Shown: positions 38,601-45,227 of the stretch, piece by piece
Position numbering within the stretch: the first letter of the stretch is position 1
Layout: each line of letters starts with the position of its first letter
Source of the DNA: Verrucomicrobiota bacterium
Lineage (GTDB): Bacteria > Verrucomicrobiota > Verrucomicrobiia > Chthoniobacterales > Terrimicrobiaceae
Length of the DNA: 64,000 nucleotides
Assembly: GCA_017305195.1 (NCBI GenBank)
Contig: JAFKMU010000060.1
Location: 17,026 to 81,025 of the forward strand
Direction of reading: 5' to 3'
Translations under genes and position numbers: made by a program
The notes under the pieces: model-generated
What the model was told of the DNA's origin: nothing
What the model saw: only the letters and a program-made list of their open reading frames with translations
Database searches by the model: none

Positions 38601-39500
38601 CGCAATGGAAAGAACGTACTCGATGCCAAGGACGGAAAGGACCTGCTCACTCCCGCGCCGGATAACAAGTGGGGCGTGTGGGCGCTCGGCAATGGCATTT
38701 TCTCCAAGGTGACAAACGTCAGCCAGCTCCCGAACTATCGCTTCCAGAGCGGTGGCTTCTTCGTGGGTGCGGACTACTCGTGGAGCGAGAACTTCGCCAC
38801 GGGGGTCTTTGGCGGGTATCAGGGCACGTATGCAAAGTACGGCAACGGCAGCATGTCGTCGGTGAACTCCGCGCTCTTCGGTGGTTATGCGACCTATCAG
38901 AATGGCGGCTTCTACAGCGATGCCATCCTGAGCGGAGGGTACAATGGCTACATCGCCAAGCGTGCCATCCAGTTCAGCACGGTCGATCGCACGGCGAGGG
39001 CGAATCCGGATGGCGGCCAGTTTTCGACCTATCTCGATGCGGGATACGACTGGCGGGTGGGAGGGTTCACCTTTGGTCCGCTCGTGAGCGCACAATATAC
39101 GTACGCGGGCATCGCACCGTTCTCGGAGACAGGGGCCGACAGTCTCGACCTCCGGCTCGAGCAGCAGAATGCCAACAGCCTTCGGACGAATGTCGGCGGA
39201 CGTATTGCCTACACCTGGAATGCCGGATCGCATGTCGTCCTGATCCCCGAGGTGCGCATGTTCTGGCAGCACGAGTATCTGCAAAACTCGACCGCCATCG
39301 GCGCGAGTCTCGACGGCGGCGCGGGGGATTCCTTTGACTACATGACCACCGTGCCGGGACGCGATAGCGTATTTGTCGGGGCGGGCGTGAGCGCGCAGTT
39401 CGGCGAGGATTTCAGCGCCTTCGTGTATTACAATACGGACTTCGGCCGGCAGGATTACATGAGCCAGATGATCTCCACCGGCCTCGGCTGGAAGTTCTAG
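32694..39500 (+). CDS. giant autotransporter with beta-strand repeat passenger
   Basis: A 2268-residue outer-membrane protein. ATG 32694 opens a signal peptide (about 1-27, ending QASAQ). The passenger (to about 1900) is Gly/Thr/Ser/Asn-rich with more than ten autotransporter-associated beta-strand units such as LTKIGAGTLTLGATNTYQG, LSGENTYAGGTTISAGT and LTKQGAGTVRV, which stack into a parallel beta-helix. A linker of about 90 residues leads to a C-terminal barrel (from about 1990, KWGVWALGNG) ending in GLGWKF, with the terminal Phe read by the BAM machinery. The start 400 codons further upstream is antisense to the regulators and rejected. No protease or esterase motif was seen in the passenger; adhesion is the likely role. 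It converges with lexA, leaving three bases. Confidence 0.9.
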   Translation: MIDCARSARLYFLVLLIAGCVSQASAQDVSYIGANNGSWFTPGNWDSGTVPTKGNSSGIYLNNYNTVRIDSPGATAYELSIANYSGVASGDGGLIVGSGGTLSVERWLFLGIQQNGTFSIIDGGQVSASYFVEVGAGAYGNGSLTVSGAGSLFSGLSAVRVGVSGGEGFFTVENGGQVDLSSSLTVGGFYAASKGHISLNSGGLLKVAYIEETDGQGTIDFDEGILQARQNESAFLRSFEAGDVTLGNGGGTLDTNGFDIGISTVIDGSGALTKIGAGTLTLGATNTYQGGTMITGGVVNFSSLGNFGSGNITLNGGGLQWAAATTDDVSARLNAIGVGGGTFDTNGNDVTLATALTGSGALTKAGGGTLTVTADGSYSGKLTIGAGTFQIGNGGATGSFAGDIENNSALVFNRTGSLTYSSVLSGTGTMEKKGAGTLILARANTLTGSATVSEGVLQIGDGGTNGELNANIANSASVVFARSDDSTYGSVISGSGAVTKQGAGVLTFSKNQTYTGATTISEGTLRLGNGGVAGNLSGSVTNNGILAFNRSDSLTFSNTISGTGGVKLESGTLTLNGANTFTGGAQVTGGTLIVGSSGALGVSAYANAVSATGAGSKVLVNSGVTLLKAIGFNDGATLENKGTVNASFGTSSSGSGGGILINTGAINASSWSAAYIQDGIGTVTNTGGTLKGTGSGNYGVEIRQGGTVRNESAGTIQGDSGIVGGQTVSGDPALSATTVQNVGASTIKGSKYGINLFSGGTVTNDDGSQITGQNNVGVNVSGGSGSVSNLGASKITGKSDGVLLARGGSVLNEGTIAGTNAIRVQNSSLAILTNKGTLTGNVSLSNYGHTVQMYSGSKVTGNLNMGTSSSATLELNAAADAVYSAVVTGTTTFSGVLKKLGSATWTLDKNLNGVASTDIQAGTLKVNSALSGSTTVRSGATLGGAGTLSGAVTVENGGIIAAGNSPGVLTVGSLDLNNSSILNYELGNPSSDRIDVTGLLNLDGILNVIATTGFGAGTYRLFNYGSLANDGLVFGSVAMPFEYQVDLSTPGQINLIVTAAEWQYWDDSQTTPNDTIEGGSGVWDTGTTNWTSSSGNANSAWNGSVGAVFKGAAGTVTIADGATIATPAMSFQVDGYTIAATGTGNLQLAGDGVIEVFSGATAEISARITSGRLDKRQGGTLILSGENTYAGGTTISAGTISAQNDSALGTGAVTIANGATLSVDTAQLGIGGLSGVAGSQVILDNGNALGIDLASGTSTFAGDITGSLYGFLVKLGAGTQVLSGNNTFAGQVDVFGGELVFASNTALSANAYLAAQFGQATIDGVDLTVAQLLGSTGSILLDGGSLTLGGVNSVNTFGGTVSGSGALIMDGGNASTQTLSGANTYSGGTTVKSGTLSLSGNGSLLSTGALSVDTNGTFNISALSGSSTAVGDLSNAGNIVLGAKNLIFGAAGNTTLAGSIAGTGGLTKQGAGTVRVTSANLYSGGTTVNAGVLETANTAALGVGALTLGGNGTVALDSGTTLSVQALHWQSGGTFRFSLGSVAASTSYVLISSLLSQGGAGVFSFTDGGFQGNTTYDLLTFDSTSAVDASLFTANTVSGLGGIFAVRDNGDGTSTLTVRYSGSAQSNVINNYAPDWTPRNADFLVNGTVQSFAGNQQVNSLTFGNGAALDILGLLQVTSGQLNVPQGLASISGGYLFLPDALIKLGAGQLNLLGYVLASGNGSVQDGALSVNGVLQLRQLLVQFGAMLKGAGTLIGDVINQGTVAPGSSPGTLTIAGNFTQTGTGDLQIEVASMSVFDQLVVTGTATLGGTLDVQSYDGFQFAYGQQFSFLQAGRITGSFDSITMPDPGIFRGRFLSDGTTGTLLVAPTSYTLVAETRNQRNVARALDGYISATSGDREAVSIALDLQTAEQYPAAFDAIAPGYYETLTDTTIEQATAQSQFVAQRLSAVRLGARGFQAIGIEAPLVNDRNGKNVLDAKDGKDLLTPAPDNKWGVWALGNGIFSKVTNVSQLPNYRFQSGGFFVGADYSWSENFATGVFGGYQGTYAKYGNGSMSSVNSALFGGYATYQNGGFYSDAILSGGYNGYIAKRAIQFSTVDRTARANPDGGQFSTYLDAGYDWRVGGFTFGPLVSAQYTYAGIAPFSETGADSLDLRLEQQNANSLRTNVGGRIAYTWNAGSHVVLIPEVRMFWQHEYLQNSTAIGASLDGGAGDSFDYMTTVPGRDSVFVGAGVSAQFGEDFSAFVYYNTDFGRQDYMSQMISTGLGWKF

Positions 39501-39503
39501 GAA

Positions 39504-40139
39504 TCAGGCGACGCTCTGCCGGATCAACCCACGGAAGACTCCGGCAATGGAAACCGACTCGGCGGGGACGGAGAGATCCGGGTACTTCGGATTACTCGCG
39601 CGGAGGGTGACTGTTTCCTTGTCGAGGTAGATATGCTTGAGCGTCGACTCGTAGGATTCGCCGACGAGGACGGCGGCGATTTCACCCTGGCGGGCCTCGA
39701 GGCCTGGGCGCAGGAGCACCTTGTCCCCATCGAGGATGCCGTCGCCGATCATCGAGTCGCCCTTCACGCGGAGGAGAAAGTCGCCATCGCGGTATGGGAA
39801 AAGCTCTTCGGGTTCCACGAAATCATCCGCCTGCTGGAGCGCCTCGGTGAGGGGACCGGCGGGAATGAATCCGAGAAGGGGCAGGCCGCCCGCGCCGATG
39901 GCCATGCGACCTTGTGGCGTGAGTCGGGCTACGCGCGAGCGGCCGCGGGCGCCGCCTCCCTGCAGAAGCAGGAAGCCCTTGCGCTCCATGAGATGCAGAG
40001 TGGCAGTGAGACTGCTCTCGGCGGCATAGCCGAGGTTGCGCACCAGGTCGCTGACGAAAGCCGGCTCGTGTCGTCGCTCCAGATTCAGGATGGCTCGGGC
40101 GATCCGTTCATGCGTGGGCGTCAACGATGATGTGCGCAT
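39504..40139 (-). CDS. lexA: LexA repressor
   Basis: A 211-residue protein with an N-terminal winged-helix domain (about 8-75), a linker and an S24 self-cleavage domain. Cleavage site Ala94-Gly95 in IPAGPL, nucleophile Ser129 in GDSM and Lys168 in YESTLKHIY are all in place, so RecA-stimulated autoproteolysis should work. The DNA-recognition helix differs from Escherichia coli LexA. ATG 40139 is chosen because the open frame above it runs through a perfect palindrome (40141-40156) that touches the start codon and is probably its own operator. It represses SOS genes; the target set here is unknown. Confidence 0.9.
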   Translation of the reverse strand: MRTSSLTPTHERIARAILNLERRHEPAFVSDLVRNLGYAAESSLTATLHLMERKGFLLLQGGGARGRSRVARLTPQGRMAIGAGGLPLLGFIPAGPLTEALQQADDFVEPEELFPYRDGDFLLRVKGDSMIGDGILDGDKVLLRPGLEARQGEIAAVLVGESYESTLKHIYLDKETVTLRASNPKYPDLSVPAESVSIAGVFRGLIRQSVA

Positions 40140-40140
40140 A

Positions 40141-40156
40141 TCGTGTATATTCACGA
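40141..40156. promoter_or_regulatory. probable LexA operator
   Basis: TCGTGTATATTCACGA, arms TCGTG and CACGA around six AT-rich bases, lies one base from the lexA start codon. Position in an autoregulated gene and overlap with a possible -10 (TATACA on the minus strand) support an SOS box. The sequence differs from the CTG-N10-CAG and GAACN4GTTC-type boxes known elsewhere. Confidence 0.6.
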
Positions 40157-40272
40157 GCGCGGCGCGATTGGCAAATGCTTTTCTTCGCAAACTTCACGGA
40201 ATGCGATTGTCACGGGAACGTTACAATGCTTTTAGTTGTGCAGGGAAATTTTTCAGGGAGGGTTTCAAGGGT

Positions 40273-40467
40273 ATGCCACAGGCAAAATCTGGCAGCAAAA
40301 ACGAGGTGAGTTTTCGCAAATCACGGAAGGAAATCCGGGCGGAGCTTCGGCGTTTGATCAAGAGCGATGGTATGCCAGAAAGTTTGCCAGAGTCGAAAGC
40401 CGAGATAGCCTCTGCGGCCAGTGCAAAAAATTCACACGATTCTCACGCATCCCGGCGGTGCGCATAA
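40273..40467 (+). CDS. possible small basic protein beside lexA
   Basis: A 64-residue ORF, Lys/Arg/Ser-rich (KSGSKNEV, FRKSRKEIRAELRRLIK), with GGGAGG eleven bases before its ATG and a TACAAT -10-like box at 40222-40227. No membrane helix or LysM domain, unlike SulA/YneA-type SOS inhibitors. It overlaps the next gene by 47 bases in another frame, which weakens it. It is divergent from lexA across the probable SOS box. Could be a chance ORF. Confidence 0.35.
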   Translation: MPQAKSGSKNEVSFRKSRKEIRAELRRLIKSDGMPESLPESKAEIASAASAKNSHDSHASRRCA

Positions 40468-41302
40468 AGACGAGTTCCTGGCCTGCTGCGTTCTCGTCGC
40501 TCTGACCCAGGCTCCGATCATCCGGCGCGAGCCGACCGCTGAAGAACTGGCCGATCCCGGGATTGCCGTGGTCGATGTTGGGCATGAGCACACGCCCGGT
40601 CTTCACAATTTCGATCACCATCAGTTCCCGGCGGATCACCCTCCGGTCTGCTCGCTCTCGCTGGTGCTCGAGCATCTGGGACTGCGCGAGGATGCACGGG
40701 TGTTTTGCGACTGGCTGGAGGCGGCGGAGTGGTTCGATTCGCGCGGTCCGCACGAGACAGCGAAGTGGCTGGGGGTCTCTCGGGAAACGCTGGACCGGCT
40801 CATCTCGCCGGTGGACATCACGCTCCTGCGCCGTTTTGCCCAGGGCGCGCGGTTTGATGCGGCGGACGCCATCTGGCAGGTGATGCGCATGGTCGGCGAG
40901 GACCTGCTCGAGTATGTGCGTTCCCTGCGCGAGAGATTGGATTTCATCGGCCGTCATGCCGAGGTATGGGAATTTTCGGTGGAGGGAGCGGAAACGCTGC
41001 GGGTGTTGTACCTGCCGCGCACGACTCCCCGGGTGGATGAGCCATCATTCGGCCTAGATCGTTACATCCAGGCCCAGGGGCTGGAGATTGCCGCCCTGGT
41101 TTATCCAGACCGCCGGGGAACGGGGTACGGACTGTCGCGGCATAATGATCATCGAGGCTTCGATTTCACCCGTCTGATCGGACACGACCTCGTCCACTTC
41201 GCCCATTCCCGAGGCTTTGTAGCCAAGACCTCGGCCACCACAGCCGATGATCTGAAGCTCCTGCTCTCCCTGGCCCGGGCCTCATCGGAATCCCTGGCAT
41301 AA
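40421..41302 (+). CDS. MYG1-family (UPF0160) DHH-type protein
   Basis: A 293-residue protein starting with GTG. The opening ILTHPGGAHKDEFLACCVL has the His and Asp of the MYG1/DHH metal site, and FDHHQF (65-68) supplies the DHH motif; later HNDHRGFDF and a C-terminal HSRGFVAKT region also fit MYG1. Eukaryotic MYG1 is a 3'-5' RNA exonuclease; bacterial relatives are presumed DHH-type phosphoesterases. It lies just downstream of lexA in the opposite direction and upstream of an unrelated membrane gene. Start set by the GTG giving the conserved N-terminus; no good Shine-Dalgarno. Confidence 0.78.
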   Translation: MQKIHTILTHPGGAHKDEFLACCVLVALTQAPIIRREPTAEELADPGIAVVDVGHEHTPGLHNFDHHQFPADHPPVCSLSLVLEHLGLREDARVFCDWLEAAEWFDSRGPHETAKWLGVSRETLDRLISPVDITLLRRFAQGARFDAADAIWQVMRMVGEDLLEYVRSLRERLDFIGRHAEVWEFSVEGAETLRVLYLPRTTPRVDEPSFGLDRYIQAQGLEIAALVYPDRRGTGYGLSRHNDHRGFDFTRLIGHDLVHFAHSRGFVAKTSATTADDLKLLLSLARASSESLA

Positions 41303-41341
41303 AGCTTGACCCTTGCGATCCTGCGGGGTTCTTCTCGGGCC

Positions 41342-42514
41342 ATGGCCGATGTCTTTGTAACGACCAAGAATAAGTCGTGGTTCGAACGTATTAGCTCGGC
41401 GATAGCCGGGGTGGTGGGCGGCGTGGTTCTGGTGGCCATCGCTTTCGGATTGCTAAGCTGGAACGAGGTGCGGGCGGTCAATCGCTCCCGCACGCTCGCC
41501 GTCGGCGAAAAGGAGGTCATCGATGCCGCCGCCGCGCCGGTGGACCCGGCCAACAACGGCCGGCTGGTGCATGTCACCGGAGCGGTCTCGGCCTCCGGAC
41601 CGGCGGTGGATTCACTCCTCGGTGTTTCCGCCGAGGCGCTCCGCCTCAGGCGCTCGGTCGAGATGTACCAGTGGAAGGAGGAGTCCTCCACGGAGCGTAA
41701 GCAAAAAATCGGCGGCGGTGAAGAGGAGGTGACCACCTATACTTACAAGAAGGTCTGGTCCTCCGAGCCGATCGATTCCTCGAGTTTTCAGCAGGAAAGC
41801 AACCATCAGAATCCCGCCGCGATGCCGATCGCGACGGAGGATTTTTTCCCCGGGGAAGTTGACCTGGGAGATTTTGCGCTCACGGATTCCCTGCTTTCCC
41901 AGGCGGATAAGTTTGAGAAGTTCCCTATCAAGTCCGAGAGCATCGCTGCGACTTCGGAACTGGAGCGCATCGGCAAGGTTTCGGTCGTGGCCGGTTCCTA
42001 TTATGTCGGGCCGGATCCGCAGAAATCGACAATCGGCGACTTGCGCGTGGCCTTTGAGATCGTTCCGCTGGGAGACGTAAGCGTGCTGGCCCGGCAGGTG
42101 GGAGATACTTTTGAGCCCTTCTCGGTGCGGGACATCGGTTCCATCGAGACGCTCTACCTCGGGAATGTGAGTGCCCGGGAGATGTTTGCCGGAGAGCGGG
42201 CTGCCAACTCCACGCTCACCTGGATCCTGCGCGGGGTGGGTTTTGTTCTCATGTTTGTCGGTCTGCTGGCGATTTCCGCGCCTTTGCCTGTGATCGCCAG
42301 CGTGCTTCCGCTCGCGGGTGACCTGATCGGAGCCGGTGTGGCCTTGGTGATGTTCTTTGTCGCGCTGGCGCTGACGATCGGAACCATCGCCATCACCTGG
42401 ATTGTCGTACGGCCCCTTCTTGGCATCGGCTTGCTCATCCTGGCAGTCGTCGCAGTCGCGGGCGGAGTCTGGCTGCTGCTCAGGCGCCGCCAGAGGAGGC
42501 TCCTCGGAGCATGA
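41342..42514 (+). CDS. TMEM43-family membrane protein
   Basis: A 390-residue protein from ATG 41342 (a TTG twelve codons earlier is the alternative). It has one transmembrane helix near residues 20-42, a large extracytoplasmic region of about 240 residues, and three or four closely spaced helices at the C-terminus (from about 295). The pattern, and the segment LLSWNEVRAVNRSRTLAVGE, match TMEM43/LUMA-like proteins, a family found sporadically in bacteria. Its role is unknown; roles in membrane organisation have been suggested for the eukaryotic protein. It overlaps the next gene by ATGA. Confidence 0.75.
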   Translation: MADVFVTTKNKSWFERISSAIAGVVGGVVLVAIAFGLLSWNEVRAVNRSRTLAVGEKEVIDAAAAPVDPANNGRLVHVTGAVSASGPAVDSLLGVSAEALRLRRSVEMYQWKEESSTERKQKIGGGEEEVTTYTYKKVWSSEPIDSSSFQQESNHQNPAAMPIATEDFFPGEVDLGDFALTDSLLSQADKFEKFPIKSESIAATSELERIGKVSVVAGSYYVGPDPQKSTIGDLRVAFEIVPLGDVSVLARQVGDTFEPFSVRDIGSIETLYLGNVSAREMFAGERAANSTLTWILRGVGFVLMFVGLLAISAPLPVIASVLPLAGDLIGAGVALVMFFVALALTIGTIAITWIVVRPLLGIGLLILAVVAVAGGVWLLLRRRQRRLLGA

Positions 42515-42831
42515 CCCCGGGCAGGCGGCCCCGCTGGCCCTGGATCACGCTGCTGATCCTGCAGGTGCTCCAGTTGCTCACCCTCATTCCGTGGCTGCCG
42601 ATGGCGGGGCTGTCCGTCATGGCCTTCGATGCTCCGGGCTCCACCCGGATGTGGCAGCCGTGGCTGTTCGTCGGGCTCCTATGGTCCTATCCCGTCTGGC
42701 TTCTGCTCGCGGGGATCGGAGCCTGGGTGCTGTGGGCGTTTCACAAGAACTCCGCCTCGATCGCTCTGGCCGGGCTTTTTACTCTGCCTGTCCCGATCTT
42801 GTTGGGAATCGTTCTCATCTGGAATAGTTAA
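42511..42831 (+). CDS. small hypothetical membrane protein
   Basis: A 106-residue protein with three hydrophobic helices (about 12-35, 50-75 and 83-104), a Trp-rich character and no soluble domain. It overlaps the TMEM43-like gene by four bases and is probably cotranslated with it, suggesting a partner in the same membrane complex. No family recognised. Confidence 0.7.
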   Translation: MTPGRRPRWPWITLLILQVLQLLTLIPWLPMAGLSVMAFDAPGSTRMWQPWLFVGLLWSYPVWLLLAGIGAWVLWAFHKNSASIALAGLFTLPVPILLGIVLIWNS

Positions 42832-42915
42832 TGCCCTAAAGTGTTAGATTTTTCGGCGCGGGATTCATAATAATCTTGCAACCGGTTGGGAAGCTGGCAG
42901 AGAAGCGCGATACTT

Positions 42916-43290
42916 ATGAAACGCATCCTTTTCCCCTTCGTAGTTGCCGCCGTGGCGGCCTTCACTCAGGTGTCGTCCGCCCGTGCGGGCGATCAGGATT
43001 TTACCGTTCACAACAAGACGGGCGTGGAGATTCACGAGCTCTACGTCTCTCCGCATTCCTCCAATGATTGGGAGGAGGATGTCCTCGGCAAGGACAAGCT
43101 GCCCGACGGCGAGGAGCTCGACATCACGTTCAGCCCGAAAGAAAAAGCCGATGAGTGGGATCTCAAGGTTGTCGACAGCAAGGGCAACAGCATCACCTGG
43201 GAAAATCTCAAGCTGACCGAGATCACCGACGTCACTCTGTATTTCAAGGACGGCGAGGCTACGGCAGTGACGCAGAACGGCAGCAACTAA
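42916..43290 (+). CDS. small secreted protein, DWEEDVLG family
   Basis: A 124-residue protein from ATG 42916 with a signal peptide (about 1-25, ending SSARA), then a single beta-sandwich of about 100 residues with FTVHNKTGVEIHELYVSP, NDWEEDVLGKDKLPDG and WDLKVVDSKGNSITW. I recall this pattern in a widespread group of small periplasmic proteins of unknown function, sometimes mislabelled argininosuccinate lyase; that is from memory of the motif and not tested. It lies upstream of the glutamate dehydrogenase gene with a structured interval between them. Confidence 0.65.
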   Translation: MKRILFPFVVAAVAAFTQVSSARAGDQDFTVHNKTGVEIHELYVSPHSSNDWEEDVLGKDKLPDGEELDITFSPKEKADEWDLKVVDSKGNSITWENLKLTEITDVTLYFKDGEATAVTQNGSN

Positions 43291-43292
43291 CA

Positions 43293-43353
43293 CTCCGCAT
43301 CTCTTTTTGTCCGTCCCTGGCTGGGCCCCAATGACCGGGGGCGGACAACGGAG
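43293..43353 (+). other. structured intergenic interval
   Basis: Nested complements CTCCG (43293-43297)/CGGAG (43349-43353), TGTCCG (43308-43313)/CGGACA (43342-43347) and CCCC (43326-43329)/GGGG (43337-43340) could fold into one long interrupted hairpin. It sits between the small secreted protein and glutamate dehydrogenase, either as an end-of-transcript structure or as a leader element of the latter. It matches no riboswitch I know. Confidence 0.4.
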
Positions 43354-43432
43354 ATGATATCGCTGGGAAAGGTGTTTCTTTTCCGGCAAGCGGTTGCATC
43401 CCGCCCGAGTCGGGCGTAAAATCACCACGCAG

Positions 43433-44719
43433 ATGGCGAACGGTGACTCTCCCTCGGACCCGATCTACTCAGATCCGGTGTTTCAAATGGCGATGCAACA
43501 ATTTGAAGTGATCGCTGATCACTTGCAGATACCGGAGGGGACCCGACGACGGTTGATCTATCCGAAGCGCGCCGTCTCCGTCGCCCTCCCCATCGAGCGG
43601 GACAACGGCGAGGTGCATGTCTTTCACGGCTACCGTGTGCAGCACCATCTCTCGATCGGCCCGACCAAGGGCGGCACGCGGTATTCCCCGGACCTGACGA
43701 TCGGAGAATCCGCCGCTCTCGCGGTCTGGATGAGCTGGAAGTGCGCTCTTGCTGGTCTCCCATATGGCGGTGCCAAAGGGGGAATCCGCGTCGATCCTCA
43801 CAGCCTGAGCCGCCGGGAACTCGAGGTCCTCTCCCGACGCTACATGCAGGAGATGATTCCTTTCGTGGGGCCGCAGATGGACGTGATGGCTCCGGACATG
43901 GGCACCAACGAACAGGTGATGGCCTGGTTCATGGACACGTACTCCGTACACATGGGGTGCGCTCTTGGTGAGATCGTGACGGGCAAACCCGTGTCGCTCG
44001 GCGGCGTGCAGGGGCGTCGCGAGGCGACTGGCCGGGGAGTCATTTACCTCATCGAGCGAGCACTCAACATGCTCAAGATCGCGCCCACCGAATGCACGGC
44101 CATCGTGCAGGGATTTGGCAACGTGGGATCAGTGACAGCGGCGGGGCTCGCCTATAAATCCGGGATGAAGGTAGTCGGCCTGAGCGACCACACCGTGGCT
44201 CTCTACGATCCGAATGGCCTCGATGTCGCGGCAGCGGACCGGCATGTCGCCGTGCATGGAGTGCTCGAGGGGTTCGAGCAGGGAGAACGGGTTGATCCCA
44301 GGGAGTTTCTCACCCTTCCGTGCGACGTGCTCGTGCCTGCCGCCGTGGAGCGTGTCATTACGGAAGAAAACGCGGGACGGCTGAAGTGCCGCATCCTGGC
44401 CGAGGCGGCCAATGGCCCGACCACGCCGGATGCCGACAAGATTCTCGATCAGCGTTGGGATGAGCTGTTTGTCATTCCCGACATTCTCTGCAACGCGGGC
44501 GGCGTGATCGTTTCCTACTTTGAGTGGGTGCAGGATCTGCAGAATTTCTTCTGGTCCGATGTCGAGATCACCGACCGGCTCTATCGCATCCTGGAGACCG
44601 CATTCACCGCGATGGTGAAGCGGTCCAAGGAGCGCCGCATCCCGCACCGTACGGCGGCGGTATCGCTCGGGGTGGAGCGTGTACTCGCCGCCAGACAGGC
44701 GCGGGGCATTTTCCCTTAA
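43433..44719 (+). CDS. glutamate dehydrogenase (Glu/Leu/Phe/Val dehydrogenase family)
   Basis: A 428-residue enzyme interconverting glutamate and 2-oxoglutarate plus ammonia. Family marks: GPTKGGTRY (77-83), SWKCALAGLPYGGAKGG with Lys103 and the catalytic Lys115, MAPDMGTNEQ, TGKPVSLGG, and a Rossmann motif VQGFGNVGS (226-233) followed by an acidic end that is not obvious, so NAD versus NADP use is open. Length fits the hexameric small-subunit class. ATG 43433 is preferred over an earlier TTG at 43394. It converges with the threonine/serine exporter genes, ten bases apart. Confidence 0.9.
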   Translation: MANGDSPSDPIYSDPVFQMAMQQFEVIADHLQIPEGTRRRLIYPKRAVSVALPIERDNGEVHVFHGYRVQHHLSIGPTKGGTRYSPDLTIGESAALAVWMSWKCALAGLPYGGAKGGIRVDPHSLSRRELEVLSRRYMQEMIPFVGPQMDVMAPDMGTNEQVMAWFMDTYSVHMGCALGEIVTGKPVSLGGVQGRREATGRGVIYLIERALNMLKIAPTECTAIVQGFGNVGSVTAAGLAYKSGMKVVGLSDHTVALYDPNGLDVAAADRHVAVHGVLEGFEQGERVDPREFLTLPCDVLVPAAVERVITEENAGRLKCRILAEAANGPTTPDADKILDQRWDELFVIPDILCNAGGVIVSYFEWVQDLQNFFWSDVEITDRLYRILETAFTAMVKRSKERRIPHRTAAVSLGVERVLAARQARGIFP

Positions 44720-44729
44720 GCGGGCTGGA

Positions 44730-45227
44730 TCAGGCTTCTTCCTCGTTTTTCTCCGGGAAGTCGGGGAAGAAGGCCGGGATCGCCAGGGCGGTGCCGATCG
44801 CCACGAGGGTGGTCGCACCGATGATGAGGTTTTCCAGAGCCAGCTCCACCGGAGGAAGCGAGCCGGGCACCTGATTGTTGTTGATCATCAGGAAGATGGC
44901 ATACAGGCCCTTGGCCGCGAGGCTGCCGGGCACCATCGGGATGCTGCCCACGATCGCCAGCACGGGGCCGCGCAGCGAGAGGGCGTCCTCCCACCACCAG
45001 CGATTGAGCGAGGCAATCAGCAGGCTGCCGAAGAACGAAGCCGCCGGCAGTCCCAGGTGAAAGATATCCTGGCAGAACGTGCGCGTGGCCAGCGCCAGCA
45101 TGCCGGAGATGAAGCCCACCCAGAGGATGCGGGGTGTGCAGTTGAAGAGTACGGCGAATCCCAGGGCGGAGACGCCGCCGAAGAATGCCTGATGAACGAT
45201 GTGGCGTATGATTTCGTCAGTGCTCAT
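44730..45227 (-). CDS. threonine/serine exporter, ThrE C-terminal part (YjjB-like)
   Basis: A 165-residue membrane protein with about five helices, matching the second half of ThrE: FCQDIFHLGLPAASFFGSLLI, GSIPMVPGSLAAKGLYA near the pore. ATG 45227 overlaps the stop of the YjjP-like gene (ATGA); the longer open frame above it is a shadow of that gene. The two halves together would form a threonine/serine exporter. Confidence 0.82.
   Translation of the reverse strand: MSTDEIIRHIVHQAFFGGVSALGFAVLFNCTPRILWVGFISGMLALATRTFCQDIFHLGLPAASFFGSLLIASLNRWWWEDALSLRGPVLAIVGSIPMVPGSLAAKGLYAIFLMINNNQVPGSLPPVELALENLIIGATTLVAIGTALAIPAFFPDFPEKNEEEA

Noticed and set aside
37671..39284. 537-residue ORF on minus opposite the autotransporter barrel
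   Set aside because: Antisense of a clear autotransporter domain; composition of a high-GC mirror frame.
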